Shown: positions 8,475-17,038, counted from the stretch's first letter. The stretch is DNA of 22,362 bases from Sulfurimonas sp. (GCA_002733155.1 NVUO01000009.1:110607-132968), one strand, 5' to 3'. Made by a program: numbers and translations. The notes: a model not told the origin generated them from the letters alone.

Positions 8475-8783
8475 ATGAAATTAAAAAACCTAATTACACT
8501 TTCTTTATTATTCGCATTTACTTTTTCTATTGCGCATGAATATGTATTTGCAATCTTTGATGAAGAACAATGCAGTGTAGTTGAATATGTAGATGAGATC
8601 AGAGGTCCAGGTAATCATCATGATGATATCTGTGATATCCATTTTGAGTACCATCATGCATATATGTTTCCACAAGAAAATTTATTGATACAAGTATCAA
8701 ATATATCTTCAAAACCAATTCTTTATAAAGATAGTTATAAATTTTCAATAAATTTAGACATCGTCATACCCCCTATAGCTTAA
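8475..8783 (+). CDS. Small His-rich exported protein, CzcI-like
   Basis: A 102-residue protein with no clear family match that I can name. Seen: an N-terminal signal peptide of about 20 residues (MKLKNLITLSLLFAFTFSIA), then a mature part rich in metal ligands: H21, C33, H48, H49, D50, D51, C53, H56, H60 and H61, most of them between residues 48 and 61. It ends in a Pro-Pro motif (IPPIA). It is the first gene of the czcCBA-type operon, 55 bases before the outer-membrane channel. Known: small periplasmic His-rich proteins such as CzcI precede czcC in Cupriavidus and are linked to regulation of the efflux system; DUF2946-type proteins have a similar shape. A periplasmic metal-binding sensor, buffer or chaperone role is inference. 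No Shine-Dalgarno precedes the ATG. Confidence 0.65.
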   Translation: MKLKNLITLSLLFAFTFSIAHEYVFAIFDEEQCSVVEYVDEIRGPGNHHDDICDIHFEYHHAYMFPQENLLIQVSNISSKPILYKDSYKFSINLDIVIPPIA

Positions 8784-8838
8784 AGAGTTACCCAACCCAT
8801 ACCCACGTCAAATTTTTACTTAATACAAAAGGATAAAT

Positions 8839-10008
8839 ATGTTTAAAAACATACTTATATCTGGATTATTATGCACATTTTTAAGTGCAGAAAGTTTTGA
8901 TACATTTTTACAAAAGGCTATAACAAATAGTCCATATTTAAAGTCTAATGCTCTTGCTTTAAATCAAGCAAAAGAGCAAGGCTCAGTTGTAACACGTTAC
9001 TCAAACCCTACCTTAGAGTTAGAACACTCTACAATATCTCATGATGGTGGGGACGATGAGAGTGGTTACCGTATAAATTATTCACAACCAATAAGGTTAT
9101 GGAATATTGCAGATACAAGGGAGTCTTTAGCTTCTAATATCTTAAACAGTGCAAATGCAAGTTATGAGCAACAAAAAGCTATATTTATTCGTGATATATC
9201 TCTTGCTTTTAGTTTATATGCACAACAAAAGATGTTACTAAGTTTAGGAGATGAGGAGCTTAGTATTGCAAAAAGAATATATGATATATCAATGGCAAGG
9301 TACCAATCAGGTACAGTATCAAGAGGTTTAATGCTTCAATCAAAGGTAGATTATGAAACTATAAAAGTTTCAAAAGCAAGTTTAGAGTTAGCTTTAAATC
9401 AATCATACTATAGATTACTTGGCTTTGCTGGAATAAATGAAGAGGTACAACTTGATAGTGAATATACATTTAATGTGATTTCTACATCTGATAATTTAAC
9501 AAATCCAAATATTAAATTTTTACAATCAAAAAAAGAACAATCTCTGTCTTTAGCAAAGTTAAACTCTAATAAAATTGAATGGATTAATATATATACTGAG
9601 TATGAATATGATCCAGAACAGTATACATATAGATTTGGTGCTAATTTTCCACTTGCATTCTTTAATACAAAAGCAGAAGAAAAAAAGATAGCAAAACTAC
9701 AAGCTTCACGTTCACAACTTCTTATTGATAATGAAACAAAACGTTTAAATATTGAAGTGAAAAGACTTCAAAAAGAGAGTACATCATTAAAAAATCTTCG
9801 TTTACAAAATGAAAATATTTTAACTACAGAAATTGAATTATTAGATATGTTTAAAGAGGGTTATAAGATTGCAAATATAAATCTTCTTCAACTTCAAGAT
9901 GTTAAAAATAAGGTTATTTTTACAAAAAGAAGTCTTATTCAAATACATACTAGCCTAAATCAAAATGCTATAAATATAAACTATAATCAAGGATCATATA
10001 ATGACTAA
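8839..10008 (+). CDS. czcC: Outer-membrane efflux protein of a heavy-metal RND system (CzcC/TolC family)
   Basis: Outer-membrane channel of the tripartite efflux pump, expected to form a trimeric beta-barrel with a long periplasmic alpha-helical tunnel. Seen: 389 residues, slightly shorter than typical CzcC (about 415-430). The signal peptide ends in LSA before Glu18. Two OEP-type repeats follow: long amphipathic helices (about 90-190 and 290-380) separated by strand-rich parts, including ARYQSGTVSRGLMLQSKVDYE, a motif common in this family. AAAGGA precedes the ATG. The last 8 bases overlap the start of the adaptor gene. CusC is an equally possible label, since the channel alone does not define the metal. 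Confidence 0.85.
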   Translation: MFKNILISGLLCTFLSAESFDTFLQKAITNSPYLKSNALALNQAKEQGSVVTRYSNPTLELEHSTISHDGGDDESGYRINYSQPIRLWNIADTRESLASNILNSANASYEQQKAIFIRDISLAFSLYAQQKMLLSLGDEELSIAKRIYDISMARYQSGTVSRGLMLQSKVDYETIKVSKASLELALNQSYYRLLGFAGINEEVQLDSEYTFNVISTSDNLTNPNIKFLQSKKEQSLSLAKLNSNKIEWINIYTEYEYDPEQYTYRFGANFPLAFFNTKAEEKKIAKLQASRSQLLIDNETKRLNIEVKRLQKESTSLKNLRLQNENILTTEIELLDMFKEGYKIANINLLQLQDVKNKVIFTKRSLIQIHTSLNQNAININYNQGSYND

Positions 10009-11104
10009 AAGAATATGTCTATTAACACTTTTACTTACATCATCACTTTTTTCTGTTGAGATACCAACTTCCCATGCTCAAGAAAAAGTATTTGGAAAAT
10101 CAGTTGAACTTAACGCTCAAATAATTCAACTCTCAAATGCAGGTCAATCAGTTACATCTTTAGTAAGTGGTCATTTGGAAAAATATTTTGTAGAACCAGG
10201 TCAAAAGGTAAAAGCTGGTCAAAAAGTTGCACTTATTGAATCTATATTAGTATCTAAAATGACAGCTAATTATATATCTTTAAATAAGCAGTATATATCA
10301 TTAGATGAAAATTATCAGGCTACTAAAAAGCTTTACAATAGTGGTATGACATCTATGCAGAATTTGAACAATCTTAGTATTCAAAAAAATGCAATGTTAG
10401 CTCAAATAAATTCTTTAAAATCACAGTTAGATACCTTAGGTATTGATACAAAAAAGCTAAGCCAAGCTACAGCAAACTTTATTCTTTATGCACATAGTTC
10501 TGGTAGAGTGTCTGCTTTATTACAACAACTTCATACAGTTGTTAGAATAGATGAGGCTATTATAACTATCGTTAAGGAACAGGCCTTTTATATTAAATCT
10601 TTTGTGCCATTAGAGTATGCATCAGCTGTAAAAGTTGGTCAAAAAATGATAGTGGATTATAATAATAGAGATATTGTAACTCATGTTACTCAGGTATTAC
10701 CATCTTTGGATGAGTTAACTCAAAGAATCGTTGTTTTATCTAGTGTAGATGAAAAAGCAGATGATTTATTTATAAATTCATATGTAAAATCGACTCTATA
10801 TTTTGAAGCTGAGCATAAACATATAGCAGTATTAAAGTCTGCTCTTTCATTTTTTAATAATGAATGGGTTATATTTATGCCAACTAAACATGATGAAGAA
10901 GAGAAGCATGATGAGCATGGGCAAGAAGACGAGCATGATGAACATGAAAGTCCATATGAAGCTCGCGTAGTTGAGATTGTAGCTAGTGATGATAAATATG
11001 TTGGAGTTAAGGGTATTGAAGCTAATGAGGAATACGTAAGTGCTAAAAGTTATTACGTAAAATCAATGATGCTTAAATCGTCTCTTGGCGAACATGGTCA
11101 TTAG
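10001..11104 (+). CDS. czcB: Periplasmic adaptor (membrane fusion protein) of a heavy-metal RND system, with a His/Asp/Glu cluster
   Basis: Links the inner-membrane pump to the outer-membrane channel and may hand metal to the pump. Seen: 367 residues. A signal peptide covers about 1-18, followed by a lipoyl-like half motif (SGHLEKYFVEPGQKVKAGQK, about 55-75), a helical hairpin (about 82-155), the return half motif and a beta-barrel. Residues 297-315 are a dense acidic/histidine stretch with H297, H303, H306, H312 and H315 among Asp and Glu. The protein ends in GEHGH, adding two more His. AAGGA lies 7 bases before the ATG, inside czcC. Known: His-rich segments in CzcB/ZneB-type adaptors bind divalent metals. 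The cluster argues for Zn2+, Cd2+, Co2+ or Ni2+ rather than for a Met-rich Cu+/Ag+ system. Confidence 0.85.
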   Translation: MTKRICLLTLLLTSSLFSVEIPTSHAQEKVFGKSVELNAQIIQLSNAGQSVTSLVSGHLEKYFVEPGQKVKAGQKVALIESILVSKMTANYISLNKQYISLDENYQATKKLYNSGMTSMQNLNNLSIQKNAMLAQINSLKSQLDTLGIDTKKLSQATANFILYAHSSGRVSALLQQLHTVVRIDEAIITIVKEQAFYIKSFVPLEYASAVKVGQKMIVDYNNRDIVTHVTQVLPSLDELTQRIVVLSSVDEKADDLFINSYVKSTLYFEAEHKHIAVLKSALSFFNNEWVIFMPTKHDEEEKHDEHGQEDEHDEHESPYEARVVEIVASDDKYVGVKGIEANEEYVSAKSYYVKSMMLKSSLGEHGH

Positions 11105-11112
11105 GGATTAAT

Positions 11113-14100
11113 ATGTTAGAAAAATTAATTGATATTTCTCTTAAGTATAAACTCTTAGTTATCGTATTATTTATGACAATTATGGCCTTTGGGTATAAGT
11201 CTTACACTGAAATTCCAGTAGATGCTTTTCCTGATATTACACCAAAACAGGTAGTTATATATACAGAGAGTCCTGGAAACTCGGCTGAAGATATAGAAAA
11301 ACTAATAACATATCCAGTTGAGTCAGCTCTTTCTGGTATGGCTGGTGTTAAACTAATCATGTCTAATTCAATATTTGGTTTATCATATGTATCTGTATTT
11401 TTTGAAGATGATATGGATATATATTTTCTTCGTCAGTTAGTATCTGAGAGACTAACTGGGGTTGATATACCTATGGGCTGGGGTAAACCTGTCCTTGGTC
11501 CAAATACTACTGGACTTGGTCAAGTATATTGGTATGAGCTAAAAGACACTACAAATAAATATTCACTACGTGAAATCAGAGAGATGCAGGAGTATATAGT
11601 TACACCTTTGTTTAAATCTGTATCTGGTGTAGAGGAAGTTATTGGCTGGGGTGGTGATGAGAAACAATATAATGTTTTAATAGATAATAAAAGGCTTCAA
11701 AATATCGGTGTAACTTATTCAGATATTATTGATGCCTTACAAAAAAGTAATCAGGCAGCTGGTGGTCAATACCTAGAGTTTAATCGTGAACAGTACCTTA
11801 TACGTGGAGCTGGTTTATATAAATCTTTAGATGATATTAGAAATACAGTTGTTAAATCATCTAATGGTCAGTCTGTAACTATTGGTGATGTAGCTAAGAT
11901 TGAACCTGGTTCAGCTCCTAGATTTGGATCTATTAGTATTGATGGGTCTGAGTCTGTAATTGGTATGGTTCTTCAAAGAACTGCTACAAATGCAGCTAAG
12001 GTAGTTGAGAGAATTAAAGAAAAAACTTCAACTGTAAATGCAGCACTTCCAAAAGGTGTAATAATTAAAACTATCTATGATAGGACTGAGATAACACATA
12101 AGGCTGTAAGTACTATGACTTCAGCACTACTATCAGGTGTAGTCTTAGTAGCTATAGTGTTATTTTTATTTTTGTTTGAACTTCGTTCAGCATTTATAGT
12201 AATTATATCTTTACCAATCTCATTATTAATTGCTTTTTTACTTATGGATTATTATGGAATATCTGCAAACCTTATGAGTCTATCTGGTTTAGCAATTGCC
12301 GTTGGTATGATAGTTGATGGTACTATTGTTATAGTTGAAAACGCATTTAGAAAGTTACATGATGAGCCAAATGCACCAAGACTTGAAGTAGTAACATCTG
12401 CTGCAAAAGAAGTAGCTACCCCAGTTACTTTTGCTGTTTTAATTATTGCAGCTGTATTTATTCCACTTCTTTCACTTGATGGTTTAGCTGGAAAACTTTA
12501 CGGGCCTATGGCTTTAAATATTGTTTTTGTAATGCTTGGTTCATTACTAGTAGCATTAGTATTAGTACCAGTATTAGTATTTTTACTGTTAAAACCATCT
12601 ACTTCTGCTGAAAATGCTATTATGAAAGCTATTAAAAAGGGATATACACCATTTTTAATGTTTGCATTATCTCATGCAAAGACATTACTCGTAGGTGTAT
12701 CTGCTATTTTTGTAGTATTAGCTTATATTTTAACTCTTCAGGGTAGAGAATTTATGCCTGAGTTGAATGAAGAATCTATAATGTATAGGGTTATATCTAT
12801 ACCAGGGACGGGATTAGTTCACTCAACTAAAACAGCTGGTTTAATTGAAAAACATATACTTAAAAATTATCCAAATGATGTCTCATCAATTCTTTCTATG
12901 ATTGGTAGGAGTGAAAATGGTGAGACTGCTCAGGCTAATTATATGGAAGTATTACTTACTCTTAAACCTGGAATTGAAGATTTAGAAGACTTAACAGATA
13001 GAATGAATAAAGATTTAAAGAAAAGTTTTGAATATGTTCAGTTTATACCAACGCAACCTATCGCAATGCGTATAGAAGAGTTATTAGAGGGTGTAAAAGC
13101 GGAACTAGCTGTTAAAATTTATGGAGATGATCAAAAAGTTCTTGATAGAATCTCAAAAGACATTCAAGCCAAACTATCAGGTGTTGATGGACTTGAAGAG
13201 ATGGAAGTTGAAGTTCAACTAGGTCAGGCTCAGATTAAAATAGAACCAAATTATCTTTCTCTTGCTCGTTATGGAATAAGTGTTCAAGATGTAATGGATG
13301 TTATTCGTAATGGAATTGGCGAGGAACCAGTATCTGAGAAAATAGAGGGTATACGTCGTTTTGGAATAGTTGCAAAGATTAAAGATGCTAAAAAAGATAT
13401 ACAAGCAGTTAAAAATGTAACTATACGTTCTAAAACTGGAAATTTAGTTACACTAGACCAAATCTGTGATATAACAATTCAGCAGGGTGCTTCATTTATA
13501 AAAAGGGAGAATCTTAGTAGGTATATGGTTCTGTCTATGGAAGTTGAAGGTAGGGATGTAGCATCGTTTGTAAAAGAAGCAGATGCTATTATAAAGTCGC
13601 AAGTAGATATACCTGATGGTTATTATATAGGATGGGCTGGGGATTTTAAAAATATGAAAGAGGCTACTGAAAGATTAATGGTTATTATCCCAATCACTAT
13701 ATTTTTAGTTATTTTACTTTTGTATACAGCTTTTAATTCTTTATCTAAGGCTATGCTTATTTTATTAAATGTACCATTTGGTTTTATTGGTGGAATTATT
13801 GCACTAGTTGTTAGTGGAATTTACTTATCAGTATCTGCAATAATTGGTTTCTTAGCAATATTTGCCATAGCTATTCTAAATGGTATAGTACTTGTTAGTT
13901 TTATTGATGAACTTAGAATAAAGCATCCAGATGTAAGTTTAAAGACTTTACTAAAAGAGGCTACATTATTACGTCTTCGTCCAGTACTAATGACAGCATT
14001 TACTACATTGTTTGGAATATTACCATTACTTTATGCTACTGGAGTTGGCGCTGAGATTCAGTATCCATTGTCAGTAGTTATTACTGGGGGAATAATAAGT

Positions 14101-14187
14101 TCAACTATTTTAACCTTATTAATTCTTCCATCAACTTATTTACTTTTTTACAAAAAGAAGCATCTAGGTACAAAAGAAAAGATTTAA
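11113..14187 (+). CDS. czcA: Heavy-metal RND efflux pump, CzcA/CusA family
   Basis: Proton-driven inner-membrane pump that exports metal ions from periplasm and cytoplasm through the CzcCB channel. Seen: 1024 residues, normal for HME-RND proteins. There is an N-terminal membrane helix (about 11-32), the DAFPDITPKQV motif, two large periplasmic domains and two blocks of about five to six membrane helices (near 330-500 and 850-1015). The helix-4 proton-relay motif reads AVGMIVDGTIVIVEN with D402 and E409. Known: Zn/Co/Cd pumps usually read DFGxxxDGAxxxVEN and Cu/Ag pumps AIGxxxDAAxxxEN, so this one is intermediate. Elsewhere (YRVISIPGTGL; EELLEGVKAELAVKIYGDD) it resembles CzcA rather than CusA, because the CusA methionine positions appear to be filled by other residues. 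The metal is unresolved. It ends before a shared hairpin. Confidence 0.92.
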   Translation: MLEKLIDISLKYKLLVIVLFMTIMAFGYKSYTEIPVDAFPDITPKQVVIYTESPGNSAEDIEKLITYPVESALSGMAGVKLIMSNSIFGLSYVSVFFEDDMDIYFLRQLVSERLTGVDIPMGWGKPVLGPNTTGLGQVYWYELKDTTNKYSLREIREMQEYIVTPLFKSVSGVEEVIGWGGDEKQYNVLIDNKRLQNIGVTYSDIIDALQKSNQAAGGQYLEFNREQYLIRGAGLYKSLDDIRNTVVKSSNGQSVTIGDVAKIEPGSAPRFGSISIDGSESVIGMVLQRTATNAAKVVERIKEKTSTVNAALPKGVIIKTIYDRTEITHKAVSTMTSALLSGVVLVAIVLFLFLFELRSAFIVIISLPISLLIAFLLMDYYGISANLMSLSGLAIAVGMIVDGTIVIVENAFRKLHDEPNAPRLEVVTSAAKEVATPVTFAVLIIAAVFIPLLSLDGLAGKLYGPMALNIVFVMLGSLLVALVLVPVLVFLLLKPSTSAENAIMKAIKKGYTPFLMFALSHAKTLLVGVSAIFVVLAYILTLQGREFMPELNEESIMYRVISIPGTGLVHSTKTAGLIEKHILKNYPNDVSSILSMIGRSENGETAQANYMEVLLTLKPGIEDLEDLTDRMNKDLKKSFEYVQFIPTQPIAMRIEELLEGVKAELAVKIYGDDQKVLDRISKDIQAKLSGVDGLEEMEVEVQLGQAQIKIEPNYLSLARYGISVQDVMDVIRNGIGEEPVSEKIEGIRRFGIVAKIKDAKKDIQAVKNVTIRSKTGNLVTLDQICDITIQQGASFIKRENLSRYMVLSMEVEGRDVASFVKEADAIIKSQVDIPDGYYIGWAGDFKNMKEATERLMVIIPITIFLVILLLYTAFNSLSKAMLILLNVPFGFIGGIIALVVSGIYLSVSAIIGFLAIFAIAILNGIVLVSFIDELRIKHPDVSLKTLLKEATLLRLRPVLMTAFTTLFGILPLLYATGVGAEIQYPLSVVITGGIISSTILTLLILPSTYLLFYKKKHLGTKEKI

Positions 14188-14199
14188 AATATATATAAG

Positions 14200-14234
14200 A
14201 AGTGTTTTAGATAGTTTATCTATCTAAAACACTT
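14200..14234. terminator. Bidirectional terminator hairpin between czcA and sodB
   Basis: Perfect inverted repeat: a 15-base left arm at 14200-14214, loop TTTAT (14215-14219) and right arm at 14220-14234. It sits 12 bases after the czcA stop and 9 bases after the sodB stop on the other strand, between two convergent genes. There is no long T-tract after the stem on the + strand. On the - strand the stem is followed by CTTATATATATTTT, a moderately U-rich tail. Confidence 0.8.
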
Positions 14235-14243
14235 GTAAATACT

Positions 14244-14921
14244 CTAAGAAGTAACTCTATCTCCATCTTGAAGCTCATCTAAAAGTTGGCAAAATGGGTC
14301 ATGAATATCGTTACATGGTTCAATACCAATAAAAATGTCATTATCAGTATTATCATAAGTTTTAGATGCAAATTCCCAGTTGATATGATTCCAAAATTCT
14401 GATAAATAAGCTAATCTTACATTTCTATAATCAATATAATAGGCATGTTCCCAAACATCACATACAAAAAGAGGTATCATGTGCGCTGAGAGTGGGGTAT
14501 GAGCATTTTGTGTTTTTTCAATCATTAGTTGTCCATGAGGTTCTCTTACTAACCAAACCCAACCTGAACCAAATAGTGATACACCAGCTTGTATAAATTT
14601 TTCTTTTAATTTTTCCATAGAACCAAAATCGTTATTTATCTTCACTAATAATTTTCCAGTAGGAGCCTGCTTTTTTGGAGTCATACTTTTCCAATAAAAA
14701 GTATGGTTAAATATTTGTGCAGCGTTATTAAAAACAGGTCCACCAGCATCCGAAATAATAGCTGCAAGTGACATCTTGTCATGCTCAGTACCTTTGATTA
14801 GTTCATTTAGTTTATTTACATATGTAGTATGGTGTTTACCATAGTGGTATTGAATAGTTTCTTTGGAAAGAAAAGGTTCTAGTGCATCTTCTTCGAATGG
14901 TAGTTCTGGTAGTGTAATCAT
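14244..14921 (-). CDS. sodB: Superoxide dismutase, Fe type, with C-terminal extension
   Basis: Dismutes superoxide to hydrogen peroxide and oxygen in the cytoplasm. Seen: 225 residues with the metal ligands H26 (QYHYGKHH), H73 (FNHTFYW), D155 and H159 (CDVWEHAYYIDY). The Fe-type marker is AAQIFNH with Q69; Mn enzymes usually carry GG in this position and place the active-site Gln elsewhere. The fold normally ends soon after NWEFAS (about residue 186), giving roughly 190-200 residues. Here about 39 more residues follow, acidic and containing C203 and C211. AAAGGA stands 7 bases before the ATG on the - strand. The gene is divergent from the 2-oxo acid dehydrogenase operon across 199 bases and convergent with czcA. 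There is no signal peptide. Confidence 0.94.
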   Translation of the reverse strand: MITLPELPFEEDALEPFLSKETIQYHYGKHHTTYVNKLNELIKGTEHDKMSLAAIISDAGGPVFNNAAQIFNHTFYWKSMTPKKQAPTGKLLVKINNDFGSMEKLKEKFIQAGVSLFGSGWVWLVREPHGQLMIEKTQNAHTPLSAHMIPLFVCDVWEHAYYIDYRNVRLAYLSEFWNHINWEFASKTYDNTDNDIFIGIEPCNDIHDPFCQLLDELQDGDRVTS

Positions 14922-15120
14922 AATATGTCCTTTTTTGTTTATATTTATTACTATATAACTTTATTCTTAATGTTTTGGTTAAAAAAACAATTTAGTATTT
15001 ATTAAAATGTTTTTTAAAAGCTAGATAAAACATAACTTATTTATTAAATACAAAAAACATATTTATTATAAAATTGTTGTAAAAAGTTATAATTATACAA
15101 GTGAATTAAAAGGAAAATAT
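14922..15120. other. Divergent control region with four copies of TATTTATTA
   Basis: This 199-base, very AT-rich gap between sodB (-) and the dehydrogenase operon (+) must hold both promoters. The 9-mer TATTTATTA occurs on the + strand at 14942-14950, 14996-15004, 15038-15046 and 15060-15068. The offsets of 54, 42 and 22 bases are all close to whole helical turns. The second and third copies share the longer TATTTATTAAA. An operator function is inference; composition alone could explain some copies. Confidence 0.35.
15088..15093 (+). promoter_or_regulatory. Probable -10 element of the 2-oxo acid dehydrogenase/lipoylation operon
   Basis: A perfect TATAAT preceded by AT-rich sequence, with no clear -35 box at the standard distance. 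It would start transcription near 15100, about 20 bases before the ATG of the E1-alpha gene, leaving the Shine-Dalgarno AAAAGGA (15108-15114) in the leader. This is the best candidate for driving the six overlapping genes downstream. Confidence 0.5.
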
Positions 15121-16071
15121 ATGGATGATGAGCTACTAGAAGATCTGTACTACTATATGCTTCTTGGACGTTATTTTGAATATGGGGCTAAAGAAAATTA
15201 TCTGCAGGGGAATATTTCTGGATTTTTACATTTAGATATTGGTCAAGAGGCTTTAAGTGTAGGGGCTATGAAAGCATTTGAAGGGGATGTATTCACTACA
15301 TATAGGGAACATGTAATGGCTATAGCTCGTGGTATATCTATAAAATCAGTAATGGCTGAACTTTTTGGAAAAATAGATGGGGTAAGTAAGGGACGTGGTG
15401 GTTCTATGCATATGTTTAGTCCTGAATTAAATTTTTATGGTGGTGATGCTATAGTTGGCGGTCATATACCAAATGCAGTAGGATGTGCATATGCTAGAAA
15501 ATATCAGGGTATAGATACTGGTACATTAGTGGTTTTTGGTGATGGTGCTACAAACTGTGGTGCTTTTTTTGAATCTATAAATATAGCCTCAGTTAATAAA
15601 TTACCTATACTTTTTTTATGTGAAAATAATAAATATGCAATTGGTACACATATATCTAAGGTCTCATCATTTGAAAAACAAGCTCAAAAAGCAAAAATTT
15701 ACATGCCAACTATGGAAGTAGATGGTATGGATGTAGTAGCTGTATATGAGACAGTAACTCAGGCTCAAGGGTATATAAAAGAGGGTAATGGTCCTATTTT
15801 TGTGGAGGCTATGACATGTAGGTTTGAGGGTCATTCTATAAGTGATTCAAATCAGTACCGCTCAAGCCAAGAGATGGAGTTATGTAAGGCTCAAGACCCC
15901 ATAGAAAAACTAAAAGCACATATAAACAAAGATGTAGCTAAAAGTTTAGAGCAAAAAGTCATAAATGAGATAGAGATGGCTGTGAAGTTTGCAAAAGAGA
16001 GTGAAGAACCAGATATAAAAGACTTAAAAAAATATATGTATACGCAAGAAGGCTTAAAACATGTTATATAG
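15121..16071 (+). CDS. pdhA: 2-oxo acid (probably pyruvate) dehydrogenase E1 component, alpha subunit
   Basis: Thiamine-diphosphate subunit that, with E1-beta, decarboxylates the 2-oxo acid and transfers the acyl group to lipoyl-E2. Seen: 316 residues, typical for the alpha2beta2 type of PDH/acetoin dehydrogenase. Motifs in order: GFLHLDIGQEA (34-44), TYREH (60-64), KGRGGSMHMF (90-99), FYGGDAIVGG (105-114), the ThDP/Mg motif GDGATN (140-145) through ENN (168-170), and the loop EGHSISDSNQYR near 235-250 with the conserved His and YR. It is clearly unlike the single-chain AceE E1. The substrate cannot be proven from sequence, and acetoin dehydrogenase AcoA is the main alternative. The absence of an AcoR-type regulator and the presence of lipoate genes favour pyruvate. 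First gene of the operon; AAGGA lies 6 bases before the ATG. Confidence 0.88.
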   Translation: MDDELLEDLYYYMLLGRYFEYGAKENYLQGNISGFLHLDIGQEALSVGAMKAFEGDVFTTYREHVMAIARGISIKSVMAELFGKIDGVSKGRGGSMHMFSPELNFYGGDAIVGGHIPNAVGCAYARKYQGIDTGTLVVFGDGATNCGAFFESINIASVNKLPILFLCENNKYAIGTHISKVSSFEKQAQKAKIYMPTMEVDGMDVVAVYETVTQAQGYIKEGNGPIFVEAMTCRFEGHSISDSNQYRSSQEMELCKAQDPIEKLKAHINKDVAKSLEQKVINEIEMAVKFAKESEEPDIKDLKKYMYTQEGLKHVI

Positions 16072-17038
16072 AGAAGCTTTAAATCTAGCTATAGATGAGG
16101 AAATGAAAGAGGATAAAGATATTATCCTTCTTGGTGAGGATGTAGCTGGAGTTGGTGGTACATTTAGAGTGACAGAAGGATTATTGGCTAAATATGGAGA
16201 TAAAAGAGTTTTAGATACCCCAATAGCTGAATTAAGTATAGTTGGTAATGGCATTGGTATGGCTATTGGCGGTTTACGTCCAATAGTTGAACTTATGACA
16301 GCAAACTTTTCACTTTTAGCCTTTGATCAGATTATAAATCATATGTCAAAACTTCCATATATGAGTGCATCCAAGATAAAACTTCCAATGGTATTACGTA
16401 TGCCACAGGGTGTGAGTAAGCAACTTGGAGCTCAACACTCTGAAAACTATGAGAATATGCTTAGCTCAGTTCCTGGTCTTTTTGTATTTGCAGTCTCAAG
16501 CCCAGCTTATGCTTACTTTGCTTTAAAAAAATCTATACAGATGGATGATCCAGTACTATTTATAGAACATGAACTCTTATATAATAAAAAAGAGGATTTT
16601 TCTTTAAATGAAGATATAGACCCATTTAAGGCTAGGTTAGTTAAAGAGGGTACTGATATCACAATTATCTCATATCTTAAAATGCTTGATGATACTTTGT
16701 CAGTAATAGATGAGATAGAAAAAGAATTAAAATGCTCATGTGAGCTTATAGACTTATGTTCTCTAAATCCAGTTGATTATGCCAGCCTTGAGAAATCTAT
16801 TAAAAAAACTTCTAGAGTAGTTATAGTTGAAGAGGGTCATAGAATGGGTTCATATGGAGCTCAGATAATATCATGGGCAGTTGAAAAACTTTTTTATTCT
16901 TTAGATGCAGCTCCACTTCGTTTATGTGGTGAGAATGTACCAATAGCTTATAATAGAAAACTTGAGCTAGCTTCAATACCGACACCAGATACTATTAAAA
17001 GGGATATTATTTTTTGGGGTAGACAAAGTGGCTTATAA
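16061..17038 (+). CDS. pdhB: 2-oxo acid (probably pyruvate) dehydrogenase E1 component, beta subunit
   Basis: Partner of E1-alpha; it completes the thiamine site and docks onto E2. Seen: 325 residues, the standard length. Conserved stretches are LLGEDVAGVGGTFRVTEGL (about 23-41), RVLDTPIAEL (49-58), RPIVELMTANF, AFDQIINHMSKLPYMS and GAQHSENYE. The C-terminal transketolase-type domain carries VVIVEEGHRMGSYGAQI. The Glu in the GEDV region and the His in GAQHS are in place. The gene starts inside the end of pdhA (11-base overlap, AAGG 9 bases upstream), and its own last 11 bases overlap the E2 gene. Such junctions suggest coupled translation and balanced subunit amounts. Confidence 0.9.
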   Translation: MLYREALNLAIDEEMKEDKDIILLGEDVAGVGGTFRVTEGLLAKYGDKRVLDTPIAELSIVGNGIGMAIGGLRPIVELMTANFSLLAFDQIINHMSKLPYMSASKIKLPMVLRMPQGVSKQLGAQHSENYENMLSSVPGLFVFAVSSPAYAYFALKKSIQMDDPVLFIEHELLYNKKEDFSLNEDIDPFKARLVKEGTDITIISYLKMLDDTLSVIDEIEKELKCSCELIDLCSLNPVDYASLEKSIKKTSRVVIVEEGHRMGSYGAQIISWAVEKLFYSLDAAPLRLCGENVPIAYNRKLELASIPTPDTIKRDIIFWGRQSGL

